64,000 bases of DNA from Thermoanaerobaculum aquaticum (lineage in GTDB: Bacteria > Acidobacteriota > Thermoanaerobaculia > Thermoanaerobaculales > Thermoanaerobaculaceae), in assembly GCF_000687145.1 (NCBI RefSeq), contig NZ_JMFG01000008.1:158401-222400 (forward strand), in the 5' to 3' direction. Position numbers and translations under genes: made by a program. A model generated the notes under the pieces. That model was not told the origin of the DNA. It was given only the letters and a program-made list of their open reading frames with translations, and made no database searches. Shown here one piece after another: positions 17,572-26,941 of this stretch (position 1 is its first letter; each line of letters starts with the position of its first letter).

Positions 17572-19323
17572 ATGGGACGTCGGCTGCTTTCGGCTTTGGT
17601 GTGGTTGGTAACGTCGTTTTCGGCTTTTTCTGCAGGTCTCACGGTGCTCAGCCCAACCCCCCGCACCACCGTGGCCGTGGGGCAACGCTTTGATGTCCAG
17701 GCAGAGGCGGAAAACACCGCCGGGCTTTTTTGGGAGGTGACGCTGGACGGCCAACCCCTGGCCGGTGAGGTAAAGGGCAACCGCTTTGTGGTGCCGGCCT
17801 TAAGCGTGGAAAAGCCCGGTACCCACGTTTTGGAGTTCCGGCTGCTGCAAAAGCTCGGGAAAAAAGGACAAACGCAGGTGGTGGCCAGCGCCCGCCAGGA
17901 GTTTGAGGCAAAAGCGTGGCCCCAAGGGGGCGGCCGGGTGCGCCACGTAATCCTGTTTGTGGGTGACGGCTTTGGCTTTGCCCACCGCACCGCGGCTCGG
18001 GCTTTCCTCTACGGCTTTGAAGGCGGCAAAAGCCGCGGTTTTCTGGCCATGGACACGCTGCCGGTGCAAAGCGCCATGGTGACCGCCTCCCTTTCCGGTT
18101 TCGTCACCGATTCGGCAGCCGGAGCCCACGCCTTTGCCACCGGCACCAAAACCGCCAACGGCATGATGGGCGTTTTCCCCGATACCACCGAGGACGACGG
18201 CGACAACCCAACGGTGGAAACCCTCCCCTGCTTGCTCTTCCGCACCCGGGGGATGGTTTCGGGGTTGGTGAGCACCGCCGACCTGACCGACGCCACCCCC
18301 GCGGCTTTTGTGGCCCATGTGGCGGACCGGGGGGAAGCCAGCCGCATTGCCCGGCAGATACTGGAAAGCAGCGAACCCTGCGGGGTCCGTGTGCTTTTGG
18401 GCGGAGGGAAGAAGACCTTTTCCAGCCCCGATCTTTTGCCGTTCTTCGCCGCCCAGGGCTTTTCCCAGGTGTTTTCGGCAAGCGAGCTGGAAACGGCTTT
18501 GCAAGCCAGGCCCCGCAAGCTCTTGGGTCTTTTTGCCGACCGCCACATGAACTCGCCCTTTGACATCCAAAAGCGGGGAGATGCTTCGGTGGTGGGTGGC
18601 TACCCCGATCAACCTTCGCTTTCGGCCATGACCCGCGCCGCTTTGCAGGTGCTTAAAGAAAACCCGGCAGGGTTTTTCCTCATGGTGGAAGGGGCGCTCA
18701 TTGACAAGCAAGCGCACATGCTGGACGCGGAACGCATGCTCTGGGAGGTGTACAACCTCGACCAGGCGCTGAAGGTAGCCCTGGAATTTGCGGAAAAAAC
18801 CAACTCGGATGGCGATCCCACCAACGACACCCTGGTGATCCTCACCGCCGACCACGAAACCGGCGGCTTGGTGCTCCCGGGGGTAACCGACCCGTCCCGC
18901 ATGGGCACCCGGGACCAGGTGGGCACCTACGACCGCATGGGCTTCCCCGAGGCCGCCGATGCCAACGGTGATGGCTACCCCGACAACCCCGATCCCGAAA
19001 AGAAGCTGGTGCTCCACTTTGGCGGGGCTCCCGACCATTTTGACGACTTCCGCTCCCAGCCGCGGCCGGTGGCTCCCGCAAAAGCTGGCGATGACAGGAA
19101 GGTCCACGCCAACCCCGAAAAGGACGGGCAAACCGGGGTGCTGTACACCGGGGTGAGCGAGGTCACGGTGCCGGAACACGGCTACGCCCCGGACCGCGGC
19201 GTTCACACCGGCGTGGACGTGCCGCTTTTGGCCCTGGGGCCTGGGAGCGAGCGCCTTACCGGCGTTCGCGACAACACCGAAATCTTCTTTGCCATCCTCC
19301 AGGCGCTGGCCCCAAAACCCTAG
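17572..19323 (+). CDS. Secreted alkaline phosphatase with N-terminal Ig-like domain
   Basis: The 583-residue exported phosphomonoesterase has a signal peptide (MGRRLLSALVWLVTSFSAFS), an about 90-residue beta-rich domain (to residue about 112), then an alkaline phosphatase fold. That fold shows VILFVGDGFG (metal aspartate), FVTDSAAGAHAFATGTKT with the DSA nucleophile (Ser181), MVEGALIDKQAHM, and VILTADHETGGL (metal ligands). Metal sites look complete. The symporter gene follows 15 bases later, hinting that the released organic moiety or phosphate may be imported, but the symporter's substrate is unknown. Confidence 0.92.
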   Translation: MGRRLLSALVWLVTSFSAFSAGLTVLSPTPRTTVAVGQRFDVQAEAENTAGLFWEVTLDGQPLAGEVKGNRFVVPALSVEKPGTHVLEFRLLQKLGKKGQTQVVASARQEFEAKAWPQGGGRVRHVILFVGDGFGFAHRTAARAFLYGFEGGKSRGFLAMDTLPVQSAMVTASLSGFVTDSAAGAHAFATGTKTANGMMGVFPDTTEDDGDNPTVETLPCLLFRTRGMVSGLVSTADLTDATPAAFVAHVADRGEASRIARQILESSEPCGVRVLLGGGKKTFSSPDLLPFFAAQGFSQVFSASELETALQARPRKLLGLFADRHMNSPFDIQKRGDASVVGGYPDQPSLSAMTRAALQVLKENPAGFFLMVEGALIDKQAHMLDAERMLWEVYNLDQALKVALEFAEKTNSDGDPTNDTLVILTADHETGGLVLPGVTDPSRMGTRDQVGTYDRMGFPEAADANGDGYPDNPDPEKKLVLHFGGAPDHFDDFRSQPRPVAPAKAGDDRKVHANPEKDGQTGVLYTGVSEVTVPEHGYAPDRGVHTGVDVPLLALGPGSERLTGVRDNTEIFFAILQALAPKP

Positions 19324-19338
19324 CTTTTCGGAAAGCCC

Positions 19339-20730
19339 ATGAACACCCCGGTGCTGGTGGGTTTGGCGGTTTACGCCGGGGTGCTGTTCTTCCTGGACCG
19401 CCGGGCCCGCACCACCCGGCTTTTGGACTACCTCCTGGCCGGGCGGCAGCTCACGCTGGTGCCATTCGTGGCCACGCTGGTGGCCACCTGGTACGGCGGC
19501 GTGCTGGGGGTTGGGGAGTTTTCCTACCGCTTTGGCCTGGCCAACTGGGTGGTTTTCGGGGTGCCTTACTACCTGGCGGCTGTGCTCTTCGCCTTTGGTT
19601 TGGCTTCCCGCGCCCGCTCTTCGGCGGTGCTTTCCATTCCCGAGCAACTGCGGGCGGCCTACGGGCCGGTGGCCGCCAAAGTTGGCGCGGTGCTGGTGCT
19701 GCTCATGGCCACCCCGGCGGCTTACGTGCTGATGCTCGGGCAGCTGGTGGAGGTTTACCTGGGCGTATCCCGCCCCTGGGGGGTGGCGGTAACTACCGCC
19801 CTCACCGTGGCTTCCGTGGTTTTAGGCGGTTTCCGCACGGTGGTGCGCGCCAACCTCTTTCAGTTTGCCCTCATGTACCTGGCTTTTCTCATCCTCCTGC
19901 CGGTGGCCTTGAGGGAGCTCGGCGGTTTCAGTGGGCTCTGGGCGATGCTCCCGGAAACGCACAAAACCTTAAGCGGAGGGCTTCCCCTGCAGGCCATTGC
20001 CGTTTGGTACGTGATTGCCCTGCAGACGCTCGTTGAGCCCACCTTCTACCAGCGTTGCTACGCCGCCACCACTCCCAAGGTGGCTCGCAACGGCGTGCTT
20101 ATTTCCGTGGCCTTTTGGGTGCTTTTCGACTTTCTCACCACCTTTTCCGGCCTGGCCGCGCGAGTGCTGGTGCCAAACCTGCAAGACCCCGGCCTGGCTT
20201 ACCCGGCCTTGGGCAACCTTTTGCTTCCCCCCTGGCTTAACGCGGTTTTTGCCGTGGGCCTTTTTGCTACGGTCTCCTCTACCGCCCATTCGTACCTGTT
20301 TCTGGCCGCCGCCACCGTGGGGCACGACCTCTTGCCGTCCCGCTGGAAGGCCCGGGAACGCCCCTTCATTGCCGTTAGCCTGGCCGGACTGGGCCTGGCA
20401 GCAGCGGTGTTGGCCTTAGTCCTGGGCAGCGTGGTGCTCATCTGGCACGACGTGGGCAGCATCGTCACCTCGAGCTTGCTGTTGCCCTTAGTGCTGGCCC
20501 ACTTCCCCAAGCGCTTTTGGTTTTCCCCCAAAGCGTGTCTTCTGGCCGTTACGGGCTCGGCGCTTTTGGCTAGCGGCTGGATTTTGGCCCGGGAAGGTGG
20601 GGTTTACCCGCTGGGTCTTGAGCCGGTTTTTCCGGCGCTTTTGTGGTCCTTGCTCGTTTGGGGCACCGACGTGCTGTTGCCAAAGGCAGGCTCAGGGTTT
20701 ATTTGTTTGGGCAGAAGGAGGCAACCATGA
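19339..20730 (+). CDS. Sodium:solute symporter family protein
   Basis: The 463-residue protein has about 13 hydrophobic segments. SSF-type features: DYLLAGRQLTLVPFVATLVATWYGG (N-terminal loop and TM2 region), AAYGPVAAKVGAVLVLL, VLGGFRTVVRANLFQF, and VGLFATVSSTAHSYLFLAAA (sodium-site region). Substrate cannot be assigned. It is followed by a 4-base overlap with the Memo-AMMECR1 fusion gene, so the phosphatase, symporter and fusion form one transcript by spacing. Confidence 0.9.
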   Translation: MNTPVLVGLAVYAGVLFFLDRRARTTRLLDYLLAGRQLTLVPFVATLVATWYGGVLGVGEFSYRFGLANWVVFGVPYYLAAVLFAFGLASRARSSAVLSIPEQLRAAYGPVAAKVGAVLVLLMATPAAYVLMLGQLVEVYLGVSRPWGVAVTTALTVASVVLGGFRTVVRANLFQFALMYLAFLILLPVALRELGGFSGLWAMLPETHKTLSGGLPLQAIAVWYVIALQTLVEPTFYQRCYAATTPKVARNGVLISVAFWVLFDFLTTFSGLAARVLVPNLQDPGLAYPALGNLLLPPWLNAVFAVGLFATVSSTAHSYLFLAAATVGHDLLPSRWKARERPFIAVSLAGLGLAAAVLALVLGSVVLIWHDVGSIVTSSLLLPLVLAHFPKRFWFSPKACLLAVTGSALLASGWILAREGGVYPLGLEPVFPALLWSLLVWGTDVLLPKAGSGFICLGRRRQP

Positions 20731-22181
20731 GAGGCGTGCGCCCCCCGGCGGTAGCTGGCAGCTTCTACCCCTCTTCGCCCTTGCAGCTCAGCCAGGACGT
20801 GGAGCGCTACCTGCAGGAAGGCAGCAACGGCAGCTCCTGTCAGGCGGTCATTGCCCCACACGCCGGGTACATGTTTTCCGGGCGAACGGCTGGCTACGCC
20901 TTCGCCCGTTTGAGCCCTGAGGTTTCTCGGGTGATTCTCCTAGGGCCTTCCCATTTCCGCTCCTTTTCCGGGGGGGCGCTGCCCAGCCCCCACCTTGCCG
21001 CCTTTGCCACGCCGTTGGGCGAGCTTCCCCTGGACCAGGCGGCCCTGGCCCTTTTGCGCGAAAACCCGCTTTTTGCCGGCCCACCGCAGGCCCATGATCC
21101 CGAGCACTGCCTGGAGGTGGAGCTGCCGTTTATCCAGAAAAGGGCCCGGGAAGCGGCCATTGTCCCGGTGCTCATTGGCAACCAGACAAGCCTGCAGCAA
21201 ACCGAGGAAATCGCCCAGGCGCTTTCGCCGCTTTTGACGGCGGACACCGCAGTGGTGGTTTCCTCGGACTTCACCCACCACGGCCGGGCCTACGGTTACG
21301 TGGTTTTTCCCGAAAACGAAGACCTGGACCTGCACCTGAAAACCCGGGCGGAGCGCACCGCCGGCCGGGCCATTGCCTTGGACGTGCGGGGGTTCTGGCA
21401 TCAGGTGGAGGTGAGCGACGACAGCGTCTGTGGTGCCAAGCCCATTGCCGTCTTGCTGCAGCTCTTGCAGCACGCCTTTAGCGGAGAGGGCAAGCTGCTC
21501 CACCTTTCCACCTCCGGCGAGGTGAGCGGCGATTGGCACCAGGTGGTGACCTACGTGGCCGCAGGTTTTTCCGGGCAGTGGACAGCGTGGCGGGAAGACG
21601 ACGCGCCGAAACCTGCTCCCCTCACCCCCGACGAGCAAAAGGCGCTCCTGGCCCTGGCCCGGGCCACCATGGAAACCCACCTCACCCGCGGCGAGCAGCT
21701 GGCGCTGTGGTTTGCCACCCACCCGCTCACGCCCACCATGCTCGCCCCCCAAGGAGCCTTTGTAACTCTCCACACGCTGCCAGAAAAAAAGCTGCGGGGT
21801 TGCATTGGGCTGTTGCAGCCGGCCGGCAGCTTGGTGGACACGGTCATTCACGCGGCGGTGCAGGTGCTTTACGATCCTCGCTTCCCGGCGGTGCGCCTTG
21901 CCGAGCTTGAGTCCCTGGAGGTGGAAATTTCCGTGCTTTCCCCACCGCAGGCGGTGCCCAATGCCGAAGCCATCCGCTTGGGTGAGCACGGGGTGATCCT
22001 GAAAAAAGCCGGGCACAGTGCGGTTTTTCTCCCGCAGGTGGCGGATGAAACCGGCTGGGATTTGGAGACGTTTCTGTCGCGCCTGGCGCAAAAGGCGGGG
22101 CTTCCCCCCGAGGCCTGGCGCAGCGCCGAGCTTTCGGTGTTCACCGCCCAGGTTTTTTCCGAACACACTTTAACCGCTTAA
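20727..22181 (+). CDS. AmmeMemoRadiSam system protein B-A fusion (Memo + AMMECR1)
   Basis: The 484-residue protein joins two normally separate proteins. Residues about 1-275 are Memo-like (PPAVAGSFYPSS, VIAPHAGYMFSGRTAGYAF, LLGPSHFRSFSGGAL, HDPEHCLEVELPF, SSDFTHHG), related to extradiol dioxygenases. Residues about 290-484 are AMMECR1-like (ARATMETHLTRGE, GAFVTLHTLPEKKLRGCIG, VEISVLSPPQAV, ETGWDLETFLSRLAQKAGL). Both domains look complete. The start at ATG 20727 has AGAAGGAGG upstream and overlaps the symporter stop. The third partner, a radical SAM protein, is not in this window. The system's reaction is not established. Confidence 0.93.
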   Translation: MRGVRPPAVAGSFYPSSPLQLSQDVERYLQEGSNGSSCQAVIAPHAGYMFSGRTAGYAFARLSPEVSRVILLGPSHFRSFSGGALPSPHLAAFATPLGELPLDQAALALLRENPLFAGPPQAHDPEHCLEVELPFIQKRAREAAIVPVLIGNQTSLQQTEEIAQALSPLLTADTAVVVSSDFTHHGRAYGYVVFPENEDLDLHLKTRAERTAGRAIALDVRGFWHQVEVSDDSVCGAKPIAVLLQLLQHAFSGEGKLLHLSTSGEVSGDWHQVVTYVAAGFSGQWTAWREDDAPKPAPLTPDEQKALLALARATMETHLTRGEQLALWFATHPLTPTMLAPQGAFVTLHTLPEKKLRGCIGLLQPAGSLVDTVIHAAVQVLYDPRFPAVRLAELESLEVEISVLSPPQAVPNAEAIRLGEHGVILKKAGHSAVFLPQVADETGWDLETFLSRLAQKAGLPPEAWRSAELSVFTAQVFSEHTLTA

Positions 22182-22291
22182 GGCCATAAAACCGCGAGCG
22201 TTTGATCGCCGCAAGATTTACACCTGGAACTTGCCCGGCGTTTTCACGTTTAATGTGCTGCCGGGGTATTGCCGGCCGAGAGGGAATGAGG

Positions 22292-24502
22292 ATGCGCACG
22301 AAGACCATCACGCTCGTTTTTTTGCCTTTGGCCCTAACTCTTGCTACCCACGCCCAGACCCTTGAGGTTCCCGAGGTGAACGCTGAGTTTCGCATCGATG
22401 GGATCATGGACGAGCCCTCCTGGCAGAAGGCTTTGGTCCTGGAGCTCCCCTACGAAGTAGAACCGGGCGACAACACGCCGGCACCGGTGCGCACCACCTG
22501 TTACGTAGTGAGCACGCCGCACGCGCTTTTGGTGGGTTTTGAAGCCTTCGACCCTAACCCCAGCGAAATCCGCGCCCACTACTCCGATCGCGATCGGCTT
22601 TTCCGCGACGACTTTGTGGGCTTCATGTTGGACACCTTTGCCGACAAACGGCGGGCGTACACCTTTGCCGTCAACCCCCTGGGGGTGCAAGCGGACGGGG
22701 TGCGCAGCGAAACCGCCGGTGACGAGGAAAACTACAGCTTCGACTTCACCTGGAACGCCGCCGGGCGCATCACCGCTTCCGGCTACCAGGTGGAAATTGA
22801 AATCCCCTTTTCCGCGTTGCGCTTTCCCGCTGGCAACGGCGCAAAAAAGTGGGGCTTTGGCGCGCTGCGCGCCTACCCGCGCTCGGTTCGCCGTATGTTG
22901 TTTTCGGCTCGCCTGGACCGTAACAACTCCTGCACCCTGTGTCAGCTCCCGGAAATCCAGGGCTTCGCCTCGGCCCGCCCCGGGCGCAGCCTGGAGGTGA
23001 ACCCCACCTTTGCCGCCGCCCAATCGCAAACCCGCAAGGAGCTGGATCAGCCCACCATGAGCCAGCCATCCCGTCGTGGAGACGGCGGGCTTTCCCTGCT
23101 TTGGGGGATAACCCCCAACCTCTCCCTGGCTGCCACCTTAAACCCCGATTTTTCGCAGGTGGAAGCTGACGCCGCGCAGCTTTCGATCAACCGCACCTTT
23201 GCCCTGTTTTACCCGGAAAAGCGCCCGTTTTTCCTGGAGGGAGCCGACAACTTTTCTACCCCCCTGCCCGTGGTGTACACCAGGAGCTTGGCCGACCCGC
23301 AATGGGGACTGAAGCTCACCGGCAAAGAAGGGCGAAGCACCTTGGGAGTTCTGGTCGTTCGCGACGAAATCACCAACCTGCTGCTGCCCGGGGTGCAGGA
23401 GTCCTCGCAAACCACGTTGGAACGCCCCTCCGATGCGGCGGTTTTCCGCTACCGCTACGATCTCGGGCAGTCCTCAGTGCTGGGTGCCATCGTCTCAAAC
23501 CGACAAGCTGCCGGCTACTACAACCGCGTGCTGGGGGTGGATGGCATGCTGCGTTTCTCTGATGCCGACAGCCTGCAGTTTCAGGTTCTGCGATCGCAAA
23601 CCCGTTATCCGGCCCTGGCCGATATTGAGCCCTCCCTCCAGGAGAAGGAGCTGGAGGAAAGCGCCTGGCAGCTGGCCGCAGGCCATTCGAGCCGTAACTG
23701 GGAAGGCTGGGTGTTCCTCCGCAACGTGGGGGAGGGTTTCCGCGCCGATTTGGGCTTCCTCCCGCAGGTGGGGATGCGCGGCGGTGAGGTGGGCGCCCAG
23801 CGCATCCTGTGGGGTGAAGAGGGGTGCTGGTACACCCGCTTGGCCTTTGGCACCGAGGTCAACTTCTGGGAAGACCAGCACGGTCAGCTACTTCACCGCA
23901 ACGCCGCGGTTATGGTGCGCTACTCGGGCCCCCTGCAATCCACGGTTTTCCTGCGGGCCACGCGCTTTACCGAAGCCTGGAACGGCCAGCAGTTCAGCGG
24001 AAAGCGTTTGCGGGTTTTCAGCAACGTGCGCTTTTCAGGAAGCCTTACCTCTTCGCTGGGGCTGGAGCTTGGCGATGCCGTGGACTACAGCAACTCCCAG
24101 CTGGCCAGGATCACCCGCGTAAGTCCCGGATTTACCTGGAACTGGGGGCGCCACCTTTACCTGCAGGGTGACTTTGTGGGCGAGCGGTTGGAAGTGGCCA
24201 GGGGCGAGCTTTACCGGGCGCTGGTGGCCGAGCTCCGCAGCTGGTACCACTTCAACGTGAGAAGCTACCTCCGCTTGATCCTCCAGCGCACGCAGGTGAC
24301 CTACCACCCCGAGCTTTACCAGGATCCTCCCAACCGCCGCAGCATCCGCACCAACACCCAGGTGCTCTTCGCCTACAAGCTCAACCCCCAGAGCCTGGTG
24401 TTTGTGGGCTACTCCAGCAACCTGCGGGGCGATGAACACACGGCCAACGTGACCATGGGCCGCACGCTGTTCCTCAAGCTCTCCTACAACTGGCTGGTTT
24501 AA
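22292..24502 (+). CDS. DUF5916 outer-membrane-type protein with CBM9-like N-terminal domain
   Basis: About 736 residues. Signal peptide (MRTKTITLVFLPLALTLATHA), then a family 9 carbohydrate-binding-like domain (FRIDGIMDEPSWQKA, FVGFMLDTFADKRRAYTFAV, YQVEIEIPFSALRF), then the DUF5916 region (NPDFSQVEADAAQLSINRTF, FPEKRPFFLEGADNF-like segment). The C-terminal half alternates in the style of beta-barrel strands and ends with SYNWLV. ATG 22292 has AGGG at good spacing; ATG 22286 is the alternative. This family is common in Acidobacteriota and Gemmatimonadota. Ligand unknown. Confidence 0.88.
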   Translation: MRTKTITLVFLPLALTLATHAQTLEVPEVNAEFRIDGIMDEPSWQKALVLELPYEVEPGDNTPAPVRTTCYVVSTPHALLVGFEAFDPNPSEIRAHYSDRDRLFRDDFVGFMLDTFADKRRAYTFAVNPLGVQADGVRSETAGDEENYSFDFTWNAAGRITASGYQVEIEIPFSALRFPAGNGAKKWGFGALRAYPRSVRRMLFSARLDRNNSCTLCQLPEIQGFASARPGRSLEVNPTFAAAQSQTRKELDQPTMSQPSRRGDGGLSLLWGITPNLSLAATLNPDFSQVEADAAQLSINRTFALFYPEKRPFFLEGADNFSTPLPVVYTRSLADPQWGLKLTGKEGRSTLGVLVVRDEITNLLLPGVQESSQTTLERPSDAAVFRYRYDLGQSSVLGAIVSNRQAAGYYNRVLGVDGMLRFSDADSLQFQVLRSQTRYPALADIEPSLQEKELEESAWQLAAGHSSRNWEGWVFLRNVGEGFRADLGFLPQVGMRGGEVGAQRILWGEEGCWYTRLAFGTEVNFWEDQHGQLLHRNAAVMVRYSGPLQSTVFLRATRFTEAWNGQQFSGKRLRVFSNVRFSGSLTSSLGLELGDAVDYSNSQLARITRVSPGFTWNWGRHLYLQGDFVGERLEVARGELYRALVAELRSWYHFNVRSYLRLILQRTQVTYHPELYQDPPNRRSIRTNTQVLFAYKLNPQSLVFVGYSSNLRGDEHTANVTMGRTLFLKLSYNWLV

Positions 24503-24682
24503 GGCGATCCTTTTGGTGCGCCTTTACCAACGCGCTTTTCCGGTGGTTTCCTTAGCCTTCGCCACCCTCACCTCTTGGCATTTGGGGGCACCTCGGCCAG
24601 CCACCACGACACGGCTGCAAAAAGCCGGCACCCTGGGAAAAACGCACGCGGGTTTCACCACCTCCGGGGAAAAAAACTACCG

Positions 24683-24907
24683 TCACAAAAGCTTTAAAAG
24701 CTCTTCCGGCGTTATCTCGCAATCGGACAGGATCTTCCCCATTAACCCTGGGCCAATGGTCTCGCCACGGTGTACGGGAACGACCGTGCGGCGACCGTCG
24801 GGATGTTGCAAGAAATGGTGGCTCCCTTTCACGCGGAGCACCTCAAAACCAGCTTTCCGTAGCGCAGCAATGAGCTCTTGCCCTTTGAGGCGTGGAAGCT
24901 TTGTCAC
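24683..24907 (-). CDS. hicA: HicA family mRNA interferase toxin
   Basis: The 74-residue double-stranded RNA-binding-fold toxin has GQELIAALRKAGFEVLRVKG, then SHHFLQHPDGRRTVVPVHRG, with the catalytic His in GSHHF. Full length for the family. The start overlaps the stop of hicB by 4 bases. Gene order is antitoxin first, the reverse of the commonest hicA-hicB order but frequently seen. Confidence 0.92.
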   Translation of the reverse strand: MTKLPRLKGQELIAALRKAGFEVLRVKGSHHFLQHPDGRRTVVPVHRGETIGPGLMGKILSDCEITPEELLKLL

Positions 24908-25119
24908 ACTTCAACCCAGATCCGCTGGACACCAACGAACTCTTGAGGTATCGGTGCTTGCCCTTCCACTTCCAAACACAGCTCGATGGCTTCACGGACC
25001 CGTTTCATTAAGGTGTCCAGCGACCTCGCTTGAGTGTGGCAGCCGCGGAGCTCCGGCACACTGGCTACGTAGTAACCTTCGGGGTCACGCTCAATGATCA
25101 CGTTAAACGCTCTCCTCAT
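24904..25119 (-). CDS. hicB: HicB family antitoxin (short form)
   Basis: The 71-residue protein has the HicB fold: FNVIIERDPEGYYVASVPEL, GCHTQARSLDTLMKRVREAI, and ELCLEVEG. It lacks a C-terminal DNA-binding domain, so autoregulation must be indirect if it exists. It is translationally coupled to hicA. Confidence 0.9.
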   Translation of the reverse strand: MRRAFNVIIERDPEGYYVASVPELRGCHTQARSLDTLMKRVREAIELCLEVEGQAPIPQEFVGVQRIWVEV

Positions 25120-25414
25120 CGTTCACCCCCCTTCTATTTTGCAACCCCCCGCCCTAAAAGTTGCAGCGCTTCGCGCTTCTGCGCTGGCCAGCTGCCGCTC
25201 GCAAACCCGTGTGGACCGCAGGTGCCCACAGCGCTTGGATGCTGAAATTTGAGCTCTTCCGAGAGGGCCCAGGCAACGGGTGAGGGGTTACAGCGCAGGG
25301 CCGCGTTACCGTCTGAAACCTGGAAGTTCAACGGGAACAGCATTGCGAATTCTCTTGCCGCCGCAAAAAATCGTTCTAAGCCGGCTGCCTGGCAAAGTAA
25401 AGCGCGCAAACGCC
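25120..25414 (-). other. Intergenic stretch between the HerA-like gene and hicB
   Basis: Just under 300 bases downstream of the ATPase gene and upstream of hicB. I see no recognisable gene, terminator or repeat. The open frame crossing it (KREALQLLGRGVAK end) has no family resemblance. The hicBA promoter should lie here. Confidence 0.4.
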
Positions 25415-26917
25415 TCACCTCCCGCGGAGGAGGGAGCCCAGGATGCCCCGCACGATTTGCCGGCCCAGGCTGGAACCCACCGAGCGGGCCGCGCTTTTCA
25501 GGAGCGCCTCGGCCAGGGTATCCCCCCGCCTGGAAGGCTGGCTGGGCCGCGGTGGACCCCCACCCCAGCTCCATCCCCCCCAAACCGGCGTTTCCTGGGG
25601 TTTGGTGAGCACCTCGTAGGCGCTTTCCCGGTCAAGGCTTGCCTCGTACTTGCCGGCCAGGGGGCTGGCCGCCCGCACCTTGGCCCGCTCCTCCGGGGAA
25701 ATCGCCCCCACCCGGGACACCGGTGGCGCGATCTTCACCCGCTCCACGGGGCTTGGGGTGCCATCCTCCTGCAGCACCGAAACCAGAGCTTCGCCAATGC
25801 CCAGCTGGGTAATCACCGCTGCTGTATCCAGCCTGGGGTTGGGGCGGAAGGTTTCCGCGGCTGTTTTCACGGCCTTTTGCTCCCGCGGGGTAAAGGCCCG
25901 CAGGGCGTGCTGCACCCGGTGGCCCAGCTGAGCGCTAATGCTGTCCGGAACGTCCAGCGGGTTTTGGGTCACGAAGTAAACGCCCACGCCCTTGGAGCGC
26001 ACCAGGCGCACCACCTGCTCGATCTTTTCCAAAAGCACCCGGGGGGCATCCTCAAAAATCACGTGGGCTTCATCAAAGAAAAGCACCTGCTTGGGCTTGG
26101 GCACATCGCCTACCTCGGGGAGGTTTTCGTAAAGCTCAGCCAAAAGCCACAGGAGCACCGTGGCGTAAAGGCGGGGGTACTGGAAGAGCCTGTCGCAGGA
26201 GAGGATGTTCACGGCGCCGCGACCGTCGGGGGCGGTGAGCATGAGATCGTGAACGTCCAGCATGGGCTCGCCCAAAAAGCGCTCCACCCCCTGCTGCTGC
26301 AGCACCACCAAGCGCCTTTGGATGGCCCCCAGGCTGGTGCTGGGTACGCTCATGCCGGCCACGGCGTCCCTGTGGGTGGTCAGGTGCTGAAGGAGCGCTT
26401 GCAGGTCCTTGAAAACCAACAGCAGCAAGCCCTGCTCATCCGCCCACCGGAAAGCCACGTTGAGCGCCCCTTCTTGGGCTTCGGAAAGCTCCAAAAGCCG
26501 GGACAAAAGCAGCGGCCCCACGTCGGAAACCGTTGCTCGAAGGGGGTGGCCCTGTTCCCCCAGGGCGTCCCAGAAGATCACGGGAAACGCCTGGGGACCG
26601 TAGGAGGTAAGCCCCAGCTCCTGGGCTCGCTTGAGGAAGGGTGCTTTGTCGGCCCCGGGGAAAGCCATTCCAGCTAAATCACCCTTCACATCGGTAACCA
26701 CCACCGGAACACCCGCACGGGAAAACCCTTCCGCCAAAAGCTGCAAGGTAATGGTCTTGCCTGTTCCCGTGGCCCCGGCAATGAGCCCATGCCGGTTGGC
26801 CCGGGAAAAAGGAAGAAAAACCGCCGTTTCCCCTTTGCCTAAAAAGATACCCTCCACAATTCCCTCCTGCCCGAAAAGAGCCAAAAACCGCACCACCGTT
26901 CGCTGGGCGCCGTCCAC
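25415..26917 (-). CDS. HerA-like ATPase, DUF853 family
   Basis: The 500-residue P-loop ATPase has NRHGLIAGATGTGKTITLQL (Walker A at about residues 47-56), VVVTDVKGDLAGMA, VLFFDEAHVIFEDAP (Walker B), and YFVTQNPLDVPDSISAQLGH (sensor region). It ends in a Gly/Pro-rich stretch (GGWSWGGGPPRPSQPSRRG) and LLRGR. Members are HerA/FtsK-like but their role is unknown. The start is read as GTG 26915-26917, 24 bases after the efp stop. No ATG is available in frame after that stop, and the ribosome-binding site is weak. Confidence 0.85.
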   Translation of the reverse strand: MDGAQRTVVRFLALFGQEGIVEGIFLGKGETAVFLPFSRANRHGLIAGATGTGKTITLQLLAEGFSRAGVPVVVTDVKGDLAGMAFPGADKAPFLKRAQELGLTSYGPQAFPVIFWDALGEQGHPLRATVSDVGPLLLSRLLELSEAQEGALNVAFRWADEQGLLLLVFKDLQALLQHLTTHRDAVAGMSVPSTSLGAIQRRLVVLQQQGVERFLGEPMLDVHDLMLTAPDGRGAVNILSCDRLFQYPRLYATVLLWLLAELYENLPEVGDVPKPKQVLFFDEAHVIFEDAPRVLLEKIEQVVRLVRSKGVGVYFVTQNPLDVPDSISAQLGHRVQHALRAFTPREQKAVKTAAETFRPNPRLDTAAVITQLGIGEALVSVLQEDGTPSPVERVKIAPPVSRVGAISPEERAKVRAASPLAGKYEASLDRESAYEVLTKPQETPVWGGWSWGGGPPRPSQPSRRGDTLAEALLKSAARSVGSSLGRQIVRGILGSLLRGR

Positions 26918-26941
26918 CCCGGTGACGTTGCCCTGGTTCTT

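Noticed and set aside
17800..19647. Long open frame antisense to the alkaline phosphatase gene
   Set aside because: A shadow of high-GC codon bias; the plus-strand frame has signal peptide, DSA nucleophile and metal motifs.
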